From NCBI GenBank assembly GCA_022457155.1, contig JAJGOT010000257.1, positions 437,001 to 501,000 on the forward strand: 64,000 bases of DNA, read 5' to 3'. The position numbers were made by a program, and so were the translations under genes. Shown here one piece after another: positions 11,738 through 21,912 of the stretch; position 1 is the first letter of the stretch; each line of letters starts with the position of its first letter. The stretch comes from Cladopsammia gracilis (taxonomy: Eukaryota; Cnidaria; Anthozoa; Scleractinia; Dendrophylliidae). Below the pieces are notes generated by a model, which did no database searches, had not been told where the DNA came from, and saw nothing but the letters and a program-made list of their open reading frames with translations.

Positions 11738-12224
11738 CAATAACGAAATACTCGAATCTGATTGGTTCTCAAAAGCTCTTATTTGCTGCTTAATGACTAC
11801 TGCAGTACCCAAACTGTCCGATTTGACCTGTCCGATTACAAGAAGTTTGTATTCGGACAGGTCAAATCAGAAAGTTGAGCAGCCAATTAAAATTGAACAG
11901 AAAAATTTTCTAACCAATCAAATCAAACTGCTTGAACAGATAAACCAATCAAAATCAAGGAAAAATCATGACCTAAGTGGGTTCCCCAGGCTACAAACTG
12001 AAAAAACACCCAATGGACGAAATTAATTGGTCCAACGAGTTTTATTGGGATTTGTTTTCCTTACAATTTGACAACTTGTTAAAAAGCCTAAACCTAGATG
12101 GCATGGAAGCTACAGTTAACCAAGAAAACGAGTCTTCTAACATTGGTGAAGTTGCGAGCGAGTGAGAGAGCGAGAGAGAGAGAGCGAGCGAGAGACTGAA
12201 GGAGTTCCTCTCGCGAAAAAAATG
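10647..12224. other. No gene seen; (ATT)n at 11,697-11,737 and GA-rich repeat at 12,163-12,203
   Basis: AT-rich sequence with one trinucleotide microsatellite (ATT)n and one GAGCGAGAGAGAGA-type repeat just upstream of the Crypton relic. TTCGGACAGGTCAAATC at 11,852 has an inverted partner GATTTGACCTGTCCGA at 11,819, forming a small hairpin. Confidence 0.55.
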
Positions 12225-12678
12225 AGTCCAGGTTTCCAGTGACTACCAACGAGCTTATCAACGAAACTCTTCAAGAAGCGGAAAATAAAAACACAAAATG
12301 AAGCACCAGCACATGGATGAAAGTTTGGTCCTCCTGGGCAAAGTCACGACAAATAGTCCAGGAATTAGAAACACTGCCACCCACAACTTTAGACGGTGTG
12401 CTAATAAGATTTTATCTCGAGGTACGACAGCAGGACAGCATGGAATATGAGCCAGACTCGCTTAAAGTAATGCAAGCCGCCCTGGAACGGCATTTGACAA
12501 CAAAGAAATATCTGTAAAGCATCATTATCAGTCGCGAATTTTCCTCTTCAAGGGCAGTGTTGAATGCCAAAGCCAAACAGCTTCGCATGAGCGGTTATGG
12601 CAAACGCCAGAATCGGGCAACCATACAATTCATCCGAAGAGGAATCCTTCTGGCCCAGCGGTTTGTTGGGCGACTACA

Positions 12679-13081
12679 CCTAGGTACTTGGTGTATCCCT
12701 AATCATAATGTATGGTACTTCATGTATCCCTTATTGTAATGTATTTAGATATATTGCAGTGTAATTTAGGGTCGGATTACAGTATCTAGGGTTGAAGCAC
12801 TGATTTTAGTATTTAGGGTTAAGCACTGATTCCAGTATTTCCAGTGAATCGAAAGGGTTAGTTCTTATATATGGCATGGGCTAGCAGCATATTATCTTAT
12901 ATCCCTTAAAAATTACAATTTCCGGCAGCTAGTCCTCGGTGGTGTAGTGGATAGTGTGCATGGAGCAGATCATACGGCCCGGGTTCGATTCCCTATTGTG
13001 CTGTTTTTATCTTCTTTTTCTACTGAAATAAAAACTAAGTGTTTAAATACAAAATAATAAGGGATACACCAAGTACATACC
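12679..13081. mobile_element. MITE with 8-bp TSD, inserted in the Crypton
   Basis: Ends carry GGTACTTGGTGTATCCCTAA (left) and GGGATACACCAAGTACAT (right). The 8-bp CGACTACA is present at 12,671-12,678 and 13,082-13,089; removing one copy plus the insert restores an uninterrupted Crypton frame across the junction, which independently supports the boundary. An 8-bp duplication fits hAT-type transposition. The interior holds a tRNA-like segment. Confidence 0.8.
12944..13014 (+). repeat. tRNA-derived (pol III promoter) segment
   Basis: TGGTGTAGTGGATAGTG matches a type-2 pol III A box, and GGTTCGATTCC (~12,978) matches the B box at normal tRNA spacing; T-runs follow at ~13,000-13,017. The ends do not pair as an acceptor stem, so it is a tRNA-like SINE head rather than a functional tRNA gene. 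It sits inside the MITE at 12,679-13,081. Confidence 0.65.
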
Positions 13082-13560
13082 CGACTACAACGCAGCTTCT
13101 TTAACAAACGCAAATTTCAAAAACTTATCGGAGCACTTTGGTTTCCGTGGAAGACCACTGCGAGGTGTTTGTGCAGGATTTCGAAGTAGCGTGGGTGCAG
13201 ATGGACGGAGGAAAGATGGCGAAACTCGTAAAATTCAGCGAAAATCCAACAAAAACTCGCACAGGTGGTATTACAGCAAAACACAGAAGAACGCAGGAAG
13301 GAATGTGGGCCACAAACAGGGGGGTCAACTCTTTGAAGAGATTTTAAGAAGACGGCCTTCGGAAATGAGGACATTTCAGCGTCAAAAAACCGAAGTATGG
13401 TATGCCAAGTCTAGGATGGGAGAACACAAACTTGGCAGTATAATGAGGACTTTATCACAAACTTTGAACATTGATGGCAAGAAAATTTCAAATCACTCAA
13501 CAAGAAAATCCGTTGTGGCGAAATTGTGCTCGGAGCCCCACTCTTGCCACTTGACCAGAT

Positions 13561-14050
13561 AAATCCGAAAAGAGAAGTGCTTGAAGAATATTGCCGAAAA
13601 AAAGACCATATAACATAAATGATACTGGCTACTGCCTTGATGGTGGAAAAAGTGCTTTGGCAAATAAATTTGCCAAATTAGAATGTTATGCAGTCCCGTC
13701 CGGACAGCAATAATCAGTATAGCCACACAGATTAAGTGTTGATCTGGTACTCTTAAGCATCAAAATATGTCATGGTAATAAATAATCAAAATAATGATTG
13801 TCAACATTTATGTACTATTGATACCATTAACATCATGGCCTTAAATTAAAATGACCTAACTAGCTGAGGCAAGAAGAACCATGTGTTACCAGTTTTTGAC
13901 AGTCAGTCCTTTTTAACTCATGAATACGCAAAGCTTAATGAAAGAGTAATAGCAGAAATAACAAATATGCAAATTAACACTCCTTCCTTGCTTCCAGTGC
14001 ATAATGCTTATCTCTGCAGTGTCAAGAAGAGCACTTGATGGATAATTGGT
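13561..14050. other. No gene seen
   Basis: AT-rich sequence downstream of the Crypton relic, without repeats or domains that I can support. Confidence 0.5.
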
Positions 14051-14165
14051 GGAGGCGCATGTGGTGGTGTAGTAGTTAGCACGTTGGACTTCAGATCTGA
14101 AGGTTGGTGGTCCAAGGTCTGGTCTCTGCCATCATGTTGTCTCCTTGGCTTTGGTTATTTTTAGG
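14051..14165 (+). mobile_element. Truncated tRNA-derived SINE
   Basis: TGGTGTAGTAGTTAGCACG (A box region) through GGTTGGTGGTCCAAGGTCTG (B box, decayed) and GTCTCTGCCATCATGTTGT. It is clearly the same family as the full SINE at 46,371-46,673 (GGTGGTCTAGTGGTTAGCGC ... GTCTCTGCCATCTTGTTGT) but lacks the 3' half. Confidence 0.7.
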
Positions 14166-14680
14166 GATCTCGCGCTATATAGCGAAAAACAACTGTCTCA
14201 GCGCGCGCTAAAATCCACGGATTTTGCACACGCTAACGAGGCCACTAGGGCTAATTAACATAGATATAAATGAATAAATCACTCGCCCGCCATTACGAAA
14301 AAGGACTATGCATAGTTAATAGAACAAACTGGTTATGAAGCTCAGCAAATTTTAAAGAGTGTACAAAGCTGCTTTGCTTTATGTTGAACGAATCGTGACC
14401 GTGCACATTGTTTTGTTTAACGTGTGAGCCCAATTGTTTCTACTGGTCAGTTGTATGGTTGGCCATCCGTTTCAAAATTATGACATCGTGTACGTGGGCT
14501 TTTTTTCCGCGTATAATCGTTTATAATCGTTAATCAAGGCTCACGTATACGCGTGCAAAAAGTGTGCGTATACGCGGGGTTCAGAAATCAGACTTGGTAT
14601 AAGCTGGCACGAAAAGTGCCTCTAACGGAATAGCCTCTGTATGGTGGCAATGAAATGTCCCGAACCATTTTCCCCGCAAA
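14166..14680. promoter_or_regulatory. Upstream region of the CUE/HECT-like gene
   Basis: GC-richer than its surroundings, with several GCGCGCGC/CGCGTATA words (for example CGTATACGCG near 14,548), directly 5' of a spliceable start codon. No TATA box at a sensible distance is obvious. A promoter role is inferred from position only. Confidence 0.3.
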
Positions 14681-17600
14681 ATGATGAGGAACATGGCGAC
14701 TCGCCGATCATCTTCTCCTCGTAAAACTTCATTCGCAGTATCTCGTGTACTTGTACGGCCAATTGGTCAGAAATACGGCGTAAAGGTAAGCCGAAACCAC
14801 TTTCTATAGTTTGCCTTTTAAATGAGTTTAAACCGCCGACTCACCATTGACATATTATTTCGCCAGTACTATGCAATTCCTCAATCTTTGGAAGATCTCG
14901 GAAGAGAGCTCGAGATTCCAGAAGAGGTTAAACTATTTAACGAGGACTTGGGGGAACTCAAAGATGTAACTTTGTTAAGGTAAGAATAAGAATTGGGATT
15001 CTTAATCGACGTCATTTCCGAAGCATTTGCTGCTTTGGCGTGGGAACTGAACACAGGATGCTAATCCATTATGGCTAACTTAAGCTTAAATGTTTTGAAT
15101 TTCAGAGATGGAGATGTTCTATATTATGGAGCAGGAGAACCTTCCGTGTCCCTGCACAACGTTCTGCTCAAAAGGAACAGTCGGGTAGGTACAGGTAGTC
15201 AACATCACGTTGTCACGTTTCAAATGGATAAGAGCTTTTATCCCACCTCCCATGCATGTACAAATTGGCAAGGTGACATGAGCTTAACTTCTACAAAACA
15301 AATTTCTTGTTAGAAAATAAAAATAAATAAATATATAAAACGAGGATTTTTTTTAATTCTCTTTTAGAGCTTTGAATAACAGAAATTTATTTATTCACGG
15401 ATTTTCTCCAAACAATGTTGAGTGCAATTATTAAAGTTTTCTTAGTTTAGTGTCCCCAATCCACCATCAGCAAAAAAATGGTTCTATGTGTGGCATACTG
15501 GGTAGCTTGACCATGCATTCCGCTCCAAATTTACTATATTTGTATGAGAATCTAATGGCAAATAATATTATTAAAACATAAATTTGTAGTAACTTATGAG
15601 AGTAAGACATACAAGAGCCATGATGATGAGAATATTACTGAAAAAGTGAAAGGTGGGGTCTCCATTAGGTGGAAACTCCTTTTTGCAGGGGTATCAGCTA
15701 TTCTTAACTGGTTTTGTGTCTGCCCCATTCCAAACCCTTATAAAATAATGTTATAATATAACATTATTTTATAAGGGCCATAAGACATTATTTATGAATG
15801 TTTGAAAACTCAGCCCTGATTATCTCAAGGGATTAATTTTTTTTTGAAGACACCATCATTCAAATTTGAATTTAAATCTAGTAAGTAAGTGAGTAAGTAA
15901 GTAAACCTTTATTTTATAAGGATAGCTCTTTTCTGCTTTTAAAATAAAAACTGTTATTGACAGATGCCCTGCTAAAAAAAGTTAATTAAAAAAAATCGAA
16001 AATCCATAACCCTAGCTTAAAAATTGATAAAAATTTGCTCCAATTATTATAGTTCTTAAATATTTGTTTAAAGCCACATGAAGTGTGGATGTCATATTTA
16101 TCTGCTTTGCTTCTTATACCAGAAGAAGTCACTGAAATGGGTTTCTTTTCTGTTCAATAGTGTCTGACGCTTTATGGAACATATTTGGCCAACCAGAGTC
16201 AATGCCAGTTGTCAGCTATGGTTCAACTATTGATAGTGCTCTGGCCAACGTAACAAACGTCATGAACAGTTATGCCCAGAACAGACCAGTATCAAGAAGA
16301 CAAAGAGCATCTCAACGGCCAAGATTCGGACCATACAATAGGCACATTTCAGCACAAAAAAACGTCGAGTGGTGCAAGCACTCTCATACACCCCAGTTCT
16401 GGAAAGGAATAATGAGCCGTGGTGCTATAAATCATTTCGGGAAATATGGGAAGGAAACATCGAATATTCCGACCAAAGCTCACAGGCAGAAATTCTCACT
16501 GCAATCTGTGAGGCTTATAATTTATCGCCACCTATACGTAAGCCAAATGCCACTCCGCTAAAGAAGGAACAGTTACGTTTTGTGCACAGGAAAAATGGCA
16601 AAGTCACAACAAGACAGTCCGCTGTGTATGATGGATTAGGAATTTCGTGTAATTACAGACAAGGGTGCATTTATGTTGAAATTGTTATGCCCACTACCTG
16701 CACAACTACCACAAATGTAAGTCCCATAATAAGCTTGATCTCTGCCATTCTCTTGGATCTGGTGGGTGCTCCTCCCTCCCACTAAAAGTACTTAGTAGAA
16801 ACTCAGCTGTGTTCTATTGGAAATCTGCAAATCTGATAAGTTCTCTCACTGTTTTCACAAAACACAGTGGCGTGCGTGTATCTCTTTAAGCAGTAACTTT
16901 TTTTGATTTTTGTCTTAAAGGTGCACAGTATTGTAGGTTTTGGACTGCAATCCTTTAGAGTTTCTACTAAAACAATTAGACAAGCCCTCGTTTTCTTTGA
17001 AGTCAACTCGGCCACGCCTTGTTGATTATTCACTCATAGAAACTCGGGCTCATAGTCTTATTATTATTGTTAATTAGAAAATTGAGTAAAAATCTACACA
17101 CATATCCAGACCTCCATCAGGATTTGGATTTCCTTTCCTTTTAACTTGATAAATTATGGTGAGTTCTATACCATCTTTTTTTGTAGGATTGTATTGTTAA
17201 TGATGCATCAGCCATTTCTTGCATTGGATCAAGTACATCAGTTACTCGATGTACTGATGTTGGACAAAGGACATCAAGACTGGTCAGTGAGATTAATACA
17301 TGTAGGGTCTGCATTATCTAGGTTATTATAAAAATATACATTTGTCTCTTAGGCCTGTCTTTTTAATCAGCAAAAACCCAGGGCACATTTTGAAAGATGG
17401 CAAAAACATTTTTTTTATCTCTTTATCAGGAGGGCAATGACAGGGCATCAGGCACTGAATGCATTGAAAACACAGCAACACAGCAGCCGTCAACCCTCTG
17501 CAGTTATTTCGGGCCATCTGGTGCTGAACAAAGCAGTTATTTTGGCCCATCTACTAATGCTGGACAAAGCACATCCAGAGAAGTAAGTGAGATGCAGTCT

Positions 17601-20492
17601 GCATAATTTGTAATAACTAGATTAATTAGGAGACTTCATCTCCACAGGGGGTGTCAACTATAAAGGAAGTCTATTTCAGGAGGAAATAAATTCTCTTGGG
17701 AATGTGGACATTTTGCCGGGAACTGGGAGACTTGGGAAATTTGGAGGAGACATGATGTGGTAGAGTAAAAATTTCAGGAAGTTTAAGACTTTTTTAAGAA
17801 TGTCTCCCAGAGTATAAAGAAGCTAATTTTCCAGCCTGACCTAATTAATTTCTTCAAAAAAGTTTCCCCAAAAAGTTTCACTTGCTTTTTCGGGCACGTT
17901 GTGGGCAAAATCCACTAGCCCAACAGCAAAATCTTCTAGCCCGGAGCTATGGGACACCAACTTCTTTGTACCCTGGTCTCCCAAAAATTTGGGCGATATT
18001 CCAAATTTTGTGCAAGACTTTTATTCACACATTGTTATCTTCAAACAGCTTCATTTTGTTAGAGTTCTAAGCCCCTTAGCACCTTTCTTTGATTAGCAAG
18101 AACCCAATATGCCCATGAGACTGAGTTTTGTAAGGTGCCAAAGACATTTTTTTGTAAATCTCTTTATCAGGTTTGCAGTGTGGACAGTTATTTTGAGCCA
18201 TCTACTGATGCTAGCACGTCAAGACTGGTCAGTGAGATATAGTGTCTGCAAATTAGAAAATTTCATCTTCTGTGTTTCACTAACAAAAACCCAGCTAGAG
18301 AATGGAATTTGTAAGGTGTGGAAAACATTTTTTCTTCTTTGCTATTAGGATGGTAATGTTCAGAGTGCATCAGGCATTTCTTCCATTGCAAGTATGGCAC
18401 CACAGTCATCCCTCTGTACTAATATTGCCGGCTTATCTACTGCTGCTGGACCAAGCACATCAAGACCCGAGCAGTCAACAATTAATTTTCCTCACCAGAA
18501 TATTAGAATCAGTAAGTTCAGGCTGGATGTGTGGAACTGTGCTTGTGTACCACTGGGTTGAATACAGACATATCATACCAAAAAAAAATATTCATTAGCT
18601 TTAAGGTGATTCCTTAGTATTGCATTGCGCATCCTTACTACGCAGAATTTTACGCATGATAAGCGCGCGCAAACTGTTTTTCGTGCGCACCAAAAAAAAG
18701 GTTGGTTGTTTTCTGTGCAACCTTGCTTGCATAAGACATGAATCGTCTCGTTGTTTAACTGAAAACGAGTATGGTGACCTACAATTTTTTTTCTTAGTAA
18801 TTTGAGTGTAGCCAACACCAACTTTCTGTAAAATGAGTAATAGACCAATTTCTACGAGGGAAAATTGTATTATTGGAAAAGTGAACTTTGCCAATACTCG
18901 TAATTGCCTAGAGGCTACTGCATGCTTGAAACGTATTTAAGCATGGATGTGTATAATCAATGTCTTGCTGCTTTTACACGAATATGCGGACCCCCTTTTT
19001 TATTTCAAAAATTAAATTCCCTTGAGATAAACAATCAAATGGCAAAGTTTGAAGCAGCAGTTCTATTTCTAGGGAATCACCTTAAAAGAATGCAGCAGGC
19101 AGTCTGATTGTTCAGGTTTTAAGCCAGGAGCTAATTTTTAGGTCTGATCATGAGGACAAAGCGTACATGTAAATATTACACACAGAGTGTATTGCAAAGT
19201 GTATTGCTTACGTTTTGTTATTGTTTTGCGTTTCAAGATTGTTAAACTTGCTAAAAATAACTCTTTATACTGCAAATTGTGTGGTTCCAGAAAATATCCA
19301 TACCCACCTTCCCTCCCAAGGATGGTCATTGGAAATTCCGAGGGGGAGGGGGGTCTCAAAAGCCAAAAGTTTTAAAGGAAAGTATGAAGCAGAACTGAAA
19401 ATTCCTGGGGGGTGGGAGTGTCCAAACCAAAAAAACATCCTTTGGGGAGGTATGGATATTTTCTGGAACCACACGTACACATTGTTAATAAAGATTTTTC
19501 TTTAAAAATGGCCATACGCAGGTTTCCTGTGTGGCTGCCTGGACTGGGTGAAGAAATGTTATAAATTAGAGCAACATCAGATCACATCATCAGTCAGATA
19601 AAGAGTTGATCTGCATGTCAGAACTGAATTTCAAGTTATTGTTCAGTAATTTTTAAGGAAAAATGCGTAGTTCCTTAGTTAAAAAAATTAATGTCCACAT
19701 TTTCAGTTTACAAATTACGATGACCTCTCCATCTTGTTCACCTAGGAGATCTTAGTCCCAGATGTTTGCATGGAAGTGCTAATACTATTCAGTCAACATC
19801 TGGATATGATTCTGAACAAAGGAAACTTGAAACACTGAAAGAAATGTTCCCAGACAACAATGATGAAGAAATTTATCAGGCTCTCAGACAAGCTAACTGT
19901 GAAGTTCGAGGGGCTGTCAACAACCTTTTATTTGGTTTAAGAGGGATGCCTCTTTCTGTACCTGAGTGTCTGCCCAATTGGGTTGCTTCGTTGGGTTAAT
20001 TGTTAATTGTTAATTAATTAATTGTTAATTAATTGTTGCTGGGTAATTGTTCTTGTGAAGGTACATGGCTTGAGCACAAGTGGGTGGTTGCATCACTAAC
20101 TGTTGCAGGACAAAAAAAGAGTGCAATTTAATTGCAGAATAGCGAGAATTAAAGACCTAATTAGGGCTAAAACATCCAGGTTCAATTAACCTATTAGTGA
20201 CATTAATTTGTGTTGTTCTCTGTACAAGGATTGAAAAGCAAGAATGATCCACTAGTGTAAAGGGCAAAGGACCTTCAGCTGTGGGAATGTTTCTGCAGGT
20301 GATCCAAAATAGCACATCAAGAGTATGCATGTAGTATTAGGAAGAAATTATTAAAAGTAATTTTTATGGTGATTAAACTTTTAGAAATTCCTTTTATTGA
20401 ACTGCATTTTTTCATTATTAGAAATAGTTTTTCATTCAGATGAGGATAGTGTCGAGGACATAGACATAAGTGGCACAGTTGGTGAGGCACTG
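14681..20492 (+). CDS. 5' half of a CUE-domain (probably CUE-HECT) gene, ten exons
   Basis: Ten exons join in phase through GT..AG introns: 14,681-14,785; 14,867-14,979; 15,106-15,194; 16,161-16,716; 17,187-17,282; 17,430-17,582; 18,171-18,227; 18,349-18,511; 19,746-19,934; 20,422-20,492. The product starts MMRNMATRRSSSPRKTSF; exons 1-3 encode a small ubiquitin-like/KHA-like fold (YYAIPQSLEDLGRELEIPEE, then DVTLLRDGDVLYYGAGEP). Exon 4 is a helical region, exons 5-8 Ser/Thr-rich repeats, exon 9 a CUE domain and exon 10 an acidic linker. CUE domains bind ubiquitin. The likely 3' half is the HECT sequence at 44,578, which would make a ubiquitin ligase resembling the G2E3-like proteins common in corals; that link spans ~24 kb and is inferred. 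One frameshift lies in exon 4. The start could also be the second Met at 14,693. Confidence 0.7.
15735..15777. repeat. Perfect 43-bp AT-rich hairpin
   Basis: CCCTTATAAAATAATGTTAT, a 3-nt centre, then its exact complement: a 21-bp stem around one unpaired base, in intron 3 of the CUE/HECT-like gene. Probably the relic of a small palindromic element; no function assigned. Confidence 0.8.
16161..16716 (+). CDS. Exon 4 of the CUE/HECT-like gene, with frameshift at an A7 run
   Basis: The frame opened by exon 3 reads SDALWNIFGQPESMPVVSYG onward but loses sense after ISAQ. A second frame, beginning inside the run of seven A at 16,355-16,361, continues as RRVVQALSYTPVLERN and reaches the donor AAT|GTAAGT in the phase required by exon 5. 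One more A would join them. Phase arithmetic over all ten exons works only if this single base is restored, which argues for a homopolymer error or a very recent mutation. Confidence 0.7.
17187..18511 (+). repeat. Tandemly duplicated exons 5-8 (STSR-ending Ser/Thr-rich repeats)
   Basis: Four consecutive exons have related ends: exons 5-7 finish QRTSRL, QSTSRE and ASTSRL, and exon 8 contains GPSTSRPEQ. Each is flanked by related introns: donors GTCAGTGAGAT or GTAAGTGAGAT followed by GTCTGCA, and acceptors preceded by AAAACATTTTTTT..CTTTATCAG. Exons 6 and 7 share SYFGPST/SYFEPST. All are phase 0 at both ends (exon 8 at its 5' end), so units can be gained or lost without breaking the frame. Confidence 0.75.
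18605..19081. mobile_element. 477-bp MITE with TTAA target duplication
   Basis: TTAA at 18,601-18,604 and 19,082-19,085 flank ends GGTGATTCCTTAG (left) and CTAGGGAATCACC (right), a 13-bp TIR with one mismatch. TTAA targets occur in piggyBac and Kolobok superfamilies. It lies in intron 8 of the CUE/HECT-like gene. Its first bases (GGTGA) match those of the large TTAA element at 21,169. Confidence 0.8.
19276..19483. mobile_element. ~205-bp MITE, GTGGTTCCAGAAAATATCC termini
   Basis: Left end GTGTGGTTCCAGAAAATATC and right end GATATTTTCTGGAACCACAC are exact inverted repeats; further inside, CATACC and GGTATG continue the match. Overlapping open frames on both strands here are by-products of the inverted structure. 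No certain target duplication. Confidence 0.75.
19746..19934 (+). CDS. Exon 9: CUE ubiquitin-binding domain
   Basis: Encodes EQRKLETLKEMFPDNNDEE followed by IYQALRQANCEVRGAVNNLL. The MFP motif, hydrophobic spacing and C-terminal LL are the hallmarks of CUE domains, three-helix folds that bind monoubiquitin. The acceptor is CCTAG|GAGATC. The donor TTTG|GTTTAAG is weak but leaves the phase needed to read exon 10 as IVFHSDEDSVEDIDISG. Confidence 0.75.
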
Positions 20493-20801
20493 GTAAGCAC
20501 CTTAACGCCATACATGTATTTAACTTACCACAGTGTTCAGGGAAGATTGTAAATTCTCGGCTATGTGAGAATGCACATACTTTGGACACTGGTTTTCTAA
20601 ATGAGAATTCAATATAGTGCCTGATAAACGAGAAATTGCTTGGAGATTTTGACAATTAATACCCGTAATTCATAGGCTGGATTAGACTGTACCACAAGGT
20701 TATTGATGAATTCTCTTTAAATTTCAAATTCAGTTCTTTTAGGTCTACGGCAAAATAAAAGGGCTGTACTGCTGTGATTTAATAGTAGTTTAGGACGTAT
20801 C

Positions 20802-21087
20802 CAGGGTTCGTACTCTTTTCAGATTTTAAAATTCCATGACTTTCCATGACCTTTTCAAATTTTTAATGACCAAGAGTTCAACAGTTGTTTTCAAAATTTT
20901 ATCAAAATGATCATTTTTTTTAATTTTTCATCTTGCCTTATTATTCCCACAATGCATGCTGCCTTAGTGGTTTTGTACCATGAACATAATTGTCCATGAC
21001 TTTCCATGAATGACTTTCCAGGCCTGGAAATTAAATTATACAAAATCCATGACTTTTCAGGTTTTCTCCATGACCGTACGAACCCTG
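20802..21087. mobile_element. 286-bp MITE, CAGGGTTCGTAC termini, CCATGACTTT-rich
   Basis: Inverted ends CAGGGTTCGTAC / GTACGAACCCTG. The interior repeats CCATGACTTTCCATGA in both orientations, a look typical of a widespread animal MITE type. Target duplication not evident. Confidence 0.75.
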
Positions 21088-21836
21088 CAATCAGCTTTCC
21101 AGGAACCGTGCCCTGGCTGTTAAGTGTGCCTCATATAAATACAGAATGCACTTATACTTTATTCTTAAGGTGACCCGCGGCTATTTAATGGTGCGGAGGC
21201 TCCCTTTTATAAATCGAATTTTCGGCATGTAAGCGTTAACCGATTTTTGTAAGTTTTGGTAGGGCGATAAAGGATTCTTCAAATTATTATCAATTTAAAT
21301 TTTAGTACATATAAGATAAGCGATTAAAAGTTACAAGCGTTTTAACCAAACCCAGTTTTAACCCGTGAATATGCGCATGCGTAATGAACGGGTTATCAGT
21401 AACAGTGACAGATATGCAAATGAGTCACTAACTCACTCACTCACTCCATCAGCTGTAAACTTAGTGAGTAATGCTTTATTACGAATGCGTTTTGTAACAA
21501 GAACAGCGTGAATCCAGCGATAACAATAACTAAATTGTTATAAACGAATATAAACAACAATAAGCCTAAAGATAAAAATGTTTGGTGTGTAGCCAGGCAT
21601 GTTAAAAATAAAAAGATATTAAACAATTTCGGCAACAGTAGTTGCCGAAACGTCCAAAACAACATTTTTAGCCAGTGTCAACTTTTTAATATCTTTTTAA
21701 GCCTAAAGATGTTTCGCATTTGGAGTCTTTAATGCAACATTAAAATCCATCTAAAAGGGATATCTTCAACCGAGACACACGTTTTGATGCGTATCTACCT
21801 TGAAGTAATTAAATTTTATCCCGTTCCATGTCATTC

Positions 21837-21912
21837 ATCACGGTGGCCGAATGGTGTAAAGTGCGGAATGACAGCCAAAAGGCCCCAGTTTCGAGTCTCG
21901 CTCGTGTCGTTC
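21837..21912 (+). repeat. tRNA-derived segment, Leu/Ser-like
   Basis: GGTGGCCGAATGGTGTAAAG (A box) and GTTTCGAGTCTC (B box) at tRNA spacing, then a run of T as a pol III terminator (21,911-21,921). Ends ACGG..TCGT pair weakly, and the T-arm is poor, so this is a SINE head or decayed tRNA gene rather than a working tRNA. It lies in the TTAA element, left of Harbinger-2. Confidence 0.5.

Larger units (their letters stand above)
12225..13560 (+). pseudogene. Crypton-type tyrosine recombinase (YR), broken and MITE-interrupted
   Basis: Fragments follow in the order expected of Crypton recombinases (DUF3504-like). The N-terminal helical domain includes WMKVWSSWAKSR and FYLEVRQQDSMEYEPDSLK (12,317-12,517), then a linker with KAKQLRMSGYGKRQNR (~12,560). 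A block reading SSEEESFWPSGLLGDYN runs into ASLTNANFKNLSEHFGFRGR once the insertion at 12,679-13,081 is ignored. The catalytic core follows (EVAWVQMDGGKMAKLVKFSE, then KISNHSTRKSVVAKL near 13,480-13,520, which supplies the HxxR motif). The distal Tyr was not located. There is a TGA just before WMKVW and at least three frame changes, so no intact enzyme is encoded. The family normally cuts and joins DNA through Arg/His/Tyr residues; no flanking structure is expected, and Crypton borders cannot be defined here. Confidence 0.75.

Noticed and set aside
12944..13014. Functional tRNA gene
   Set aside because: A and B boxes are good, but the 5' and 3' ends do not pair as an acceptor stem and the segment lies within a mobile element.
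14681..14785. Ten small exons as unrelated chance frames
   Set aside because: Successive GT..AG junctions keep phase through ten exons and build a CUE domain, which chance would not do.
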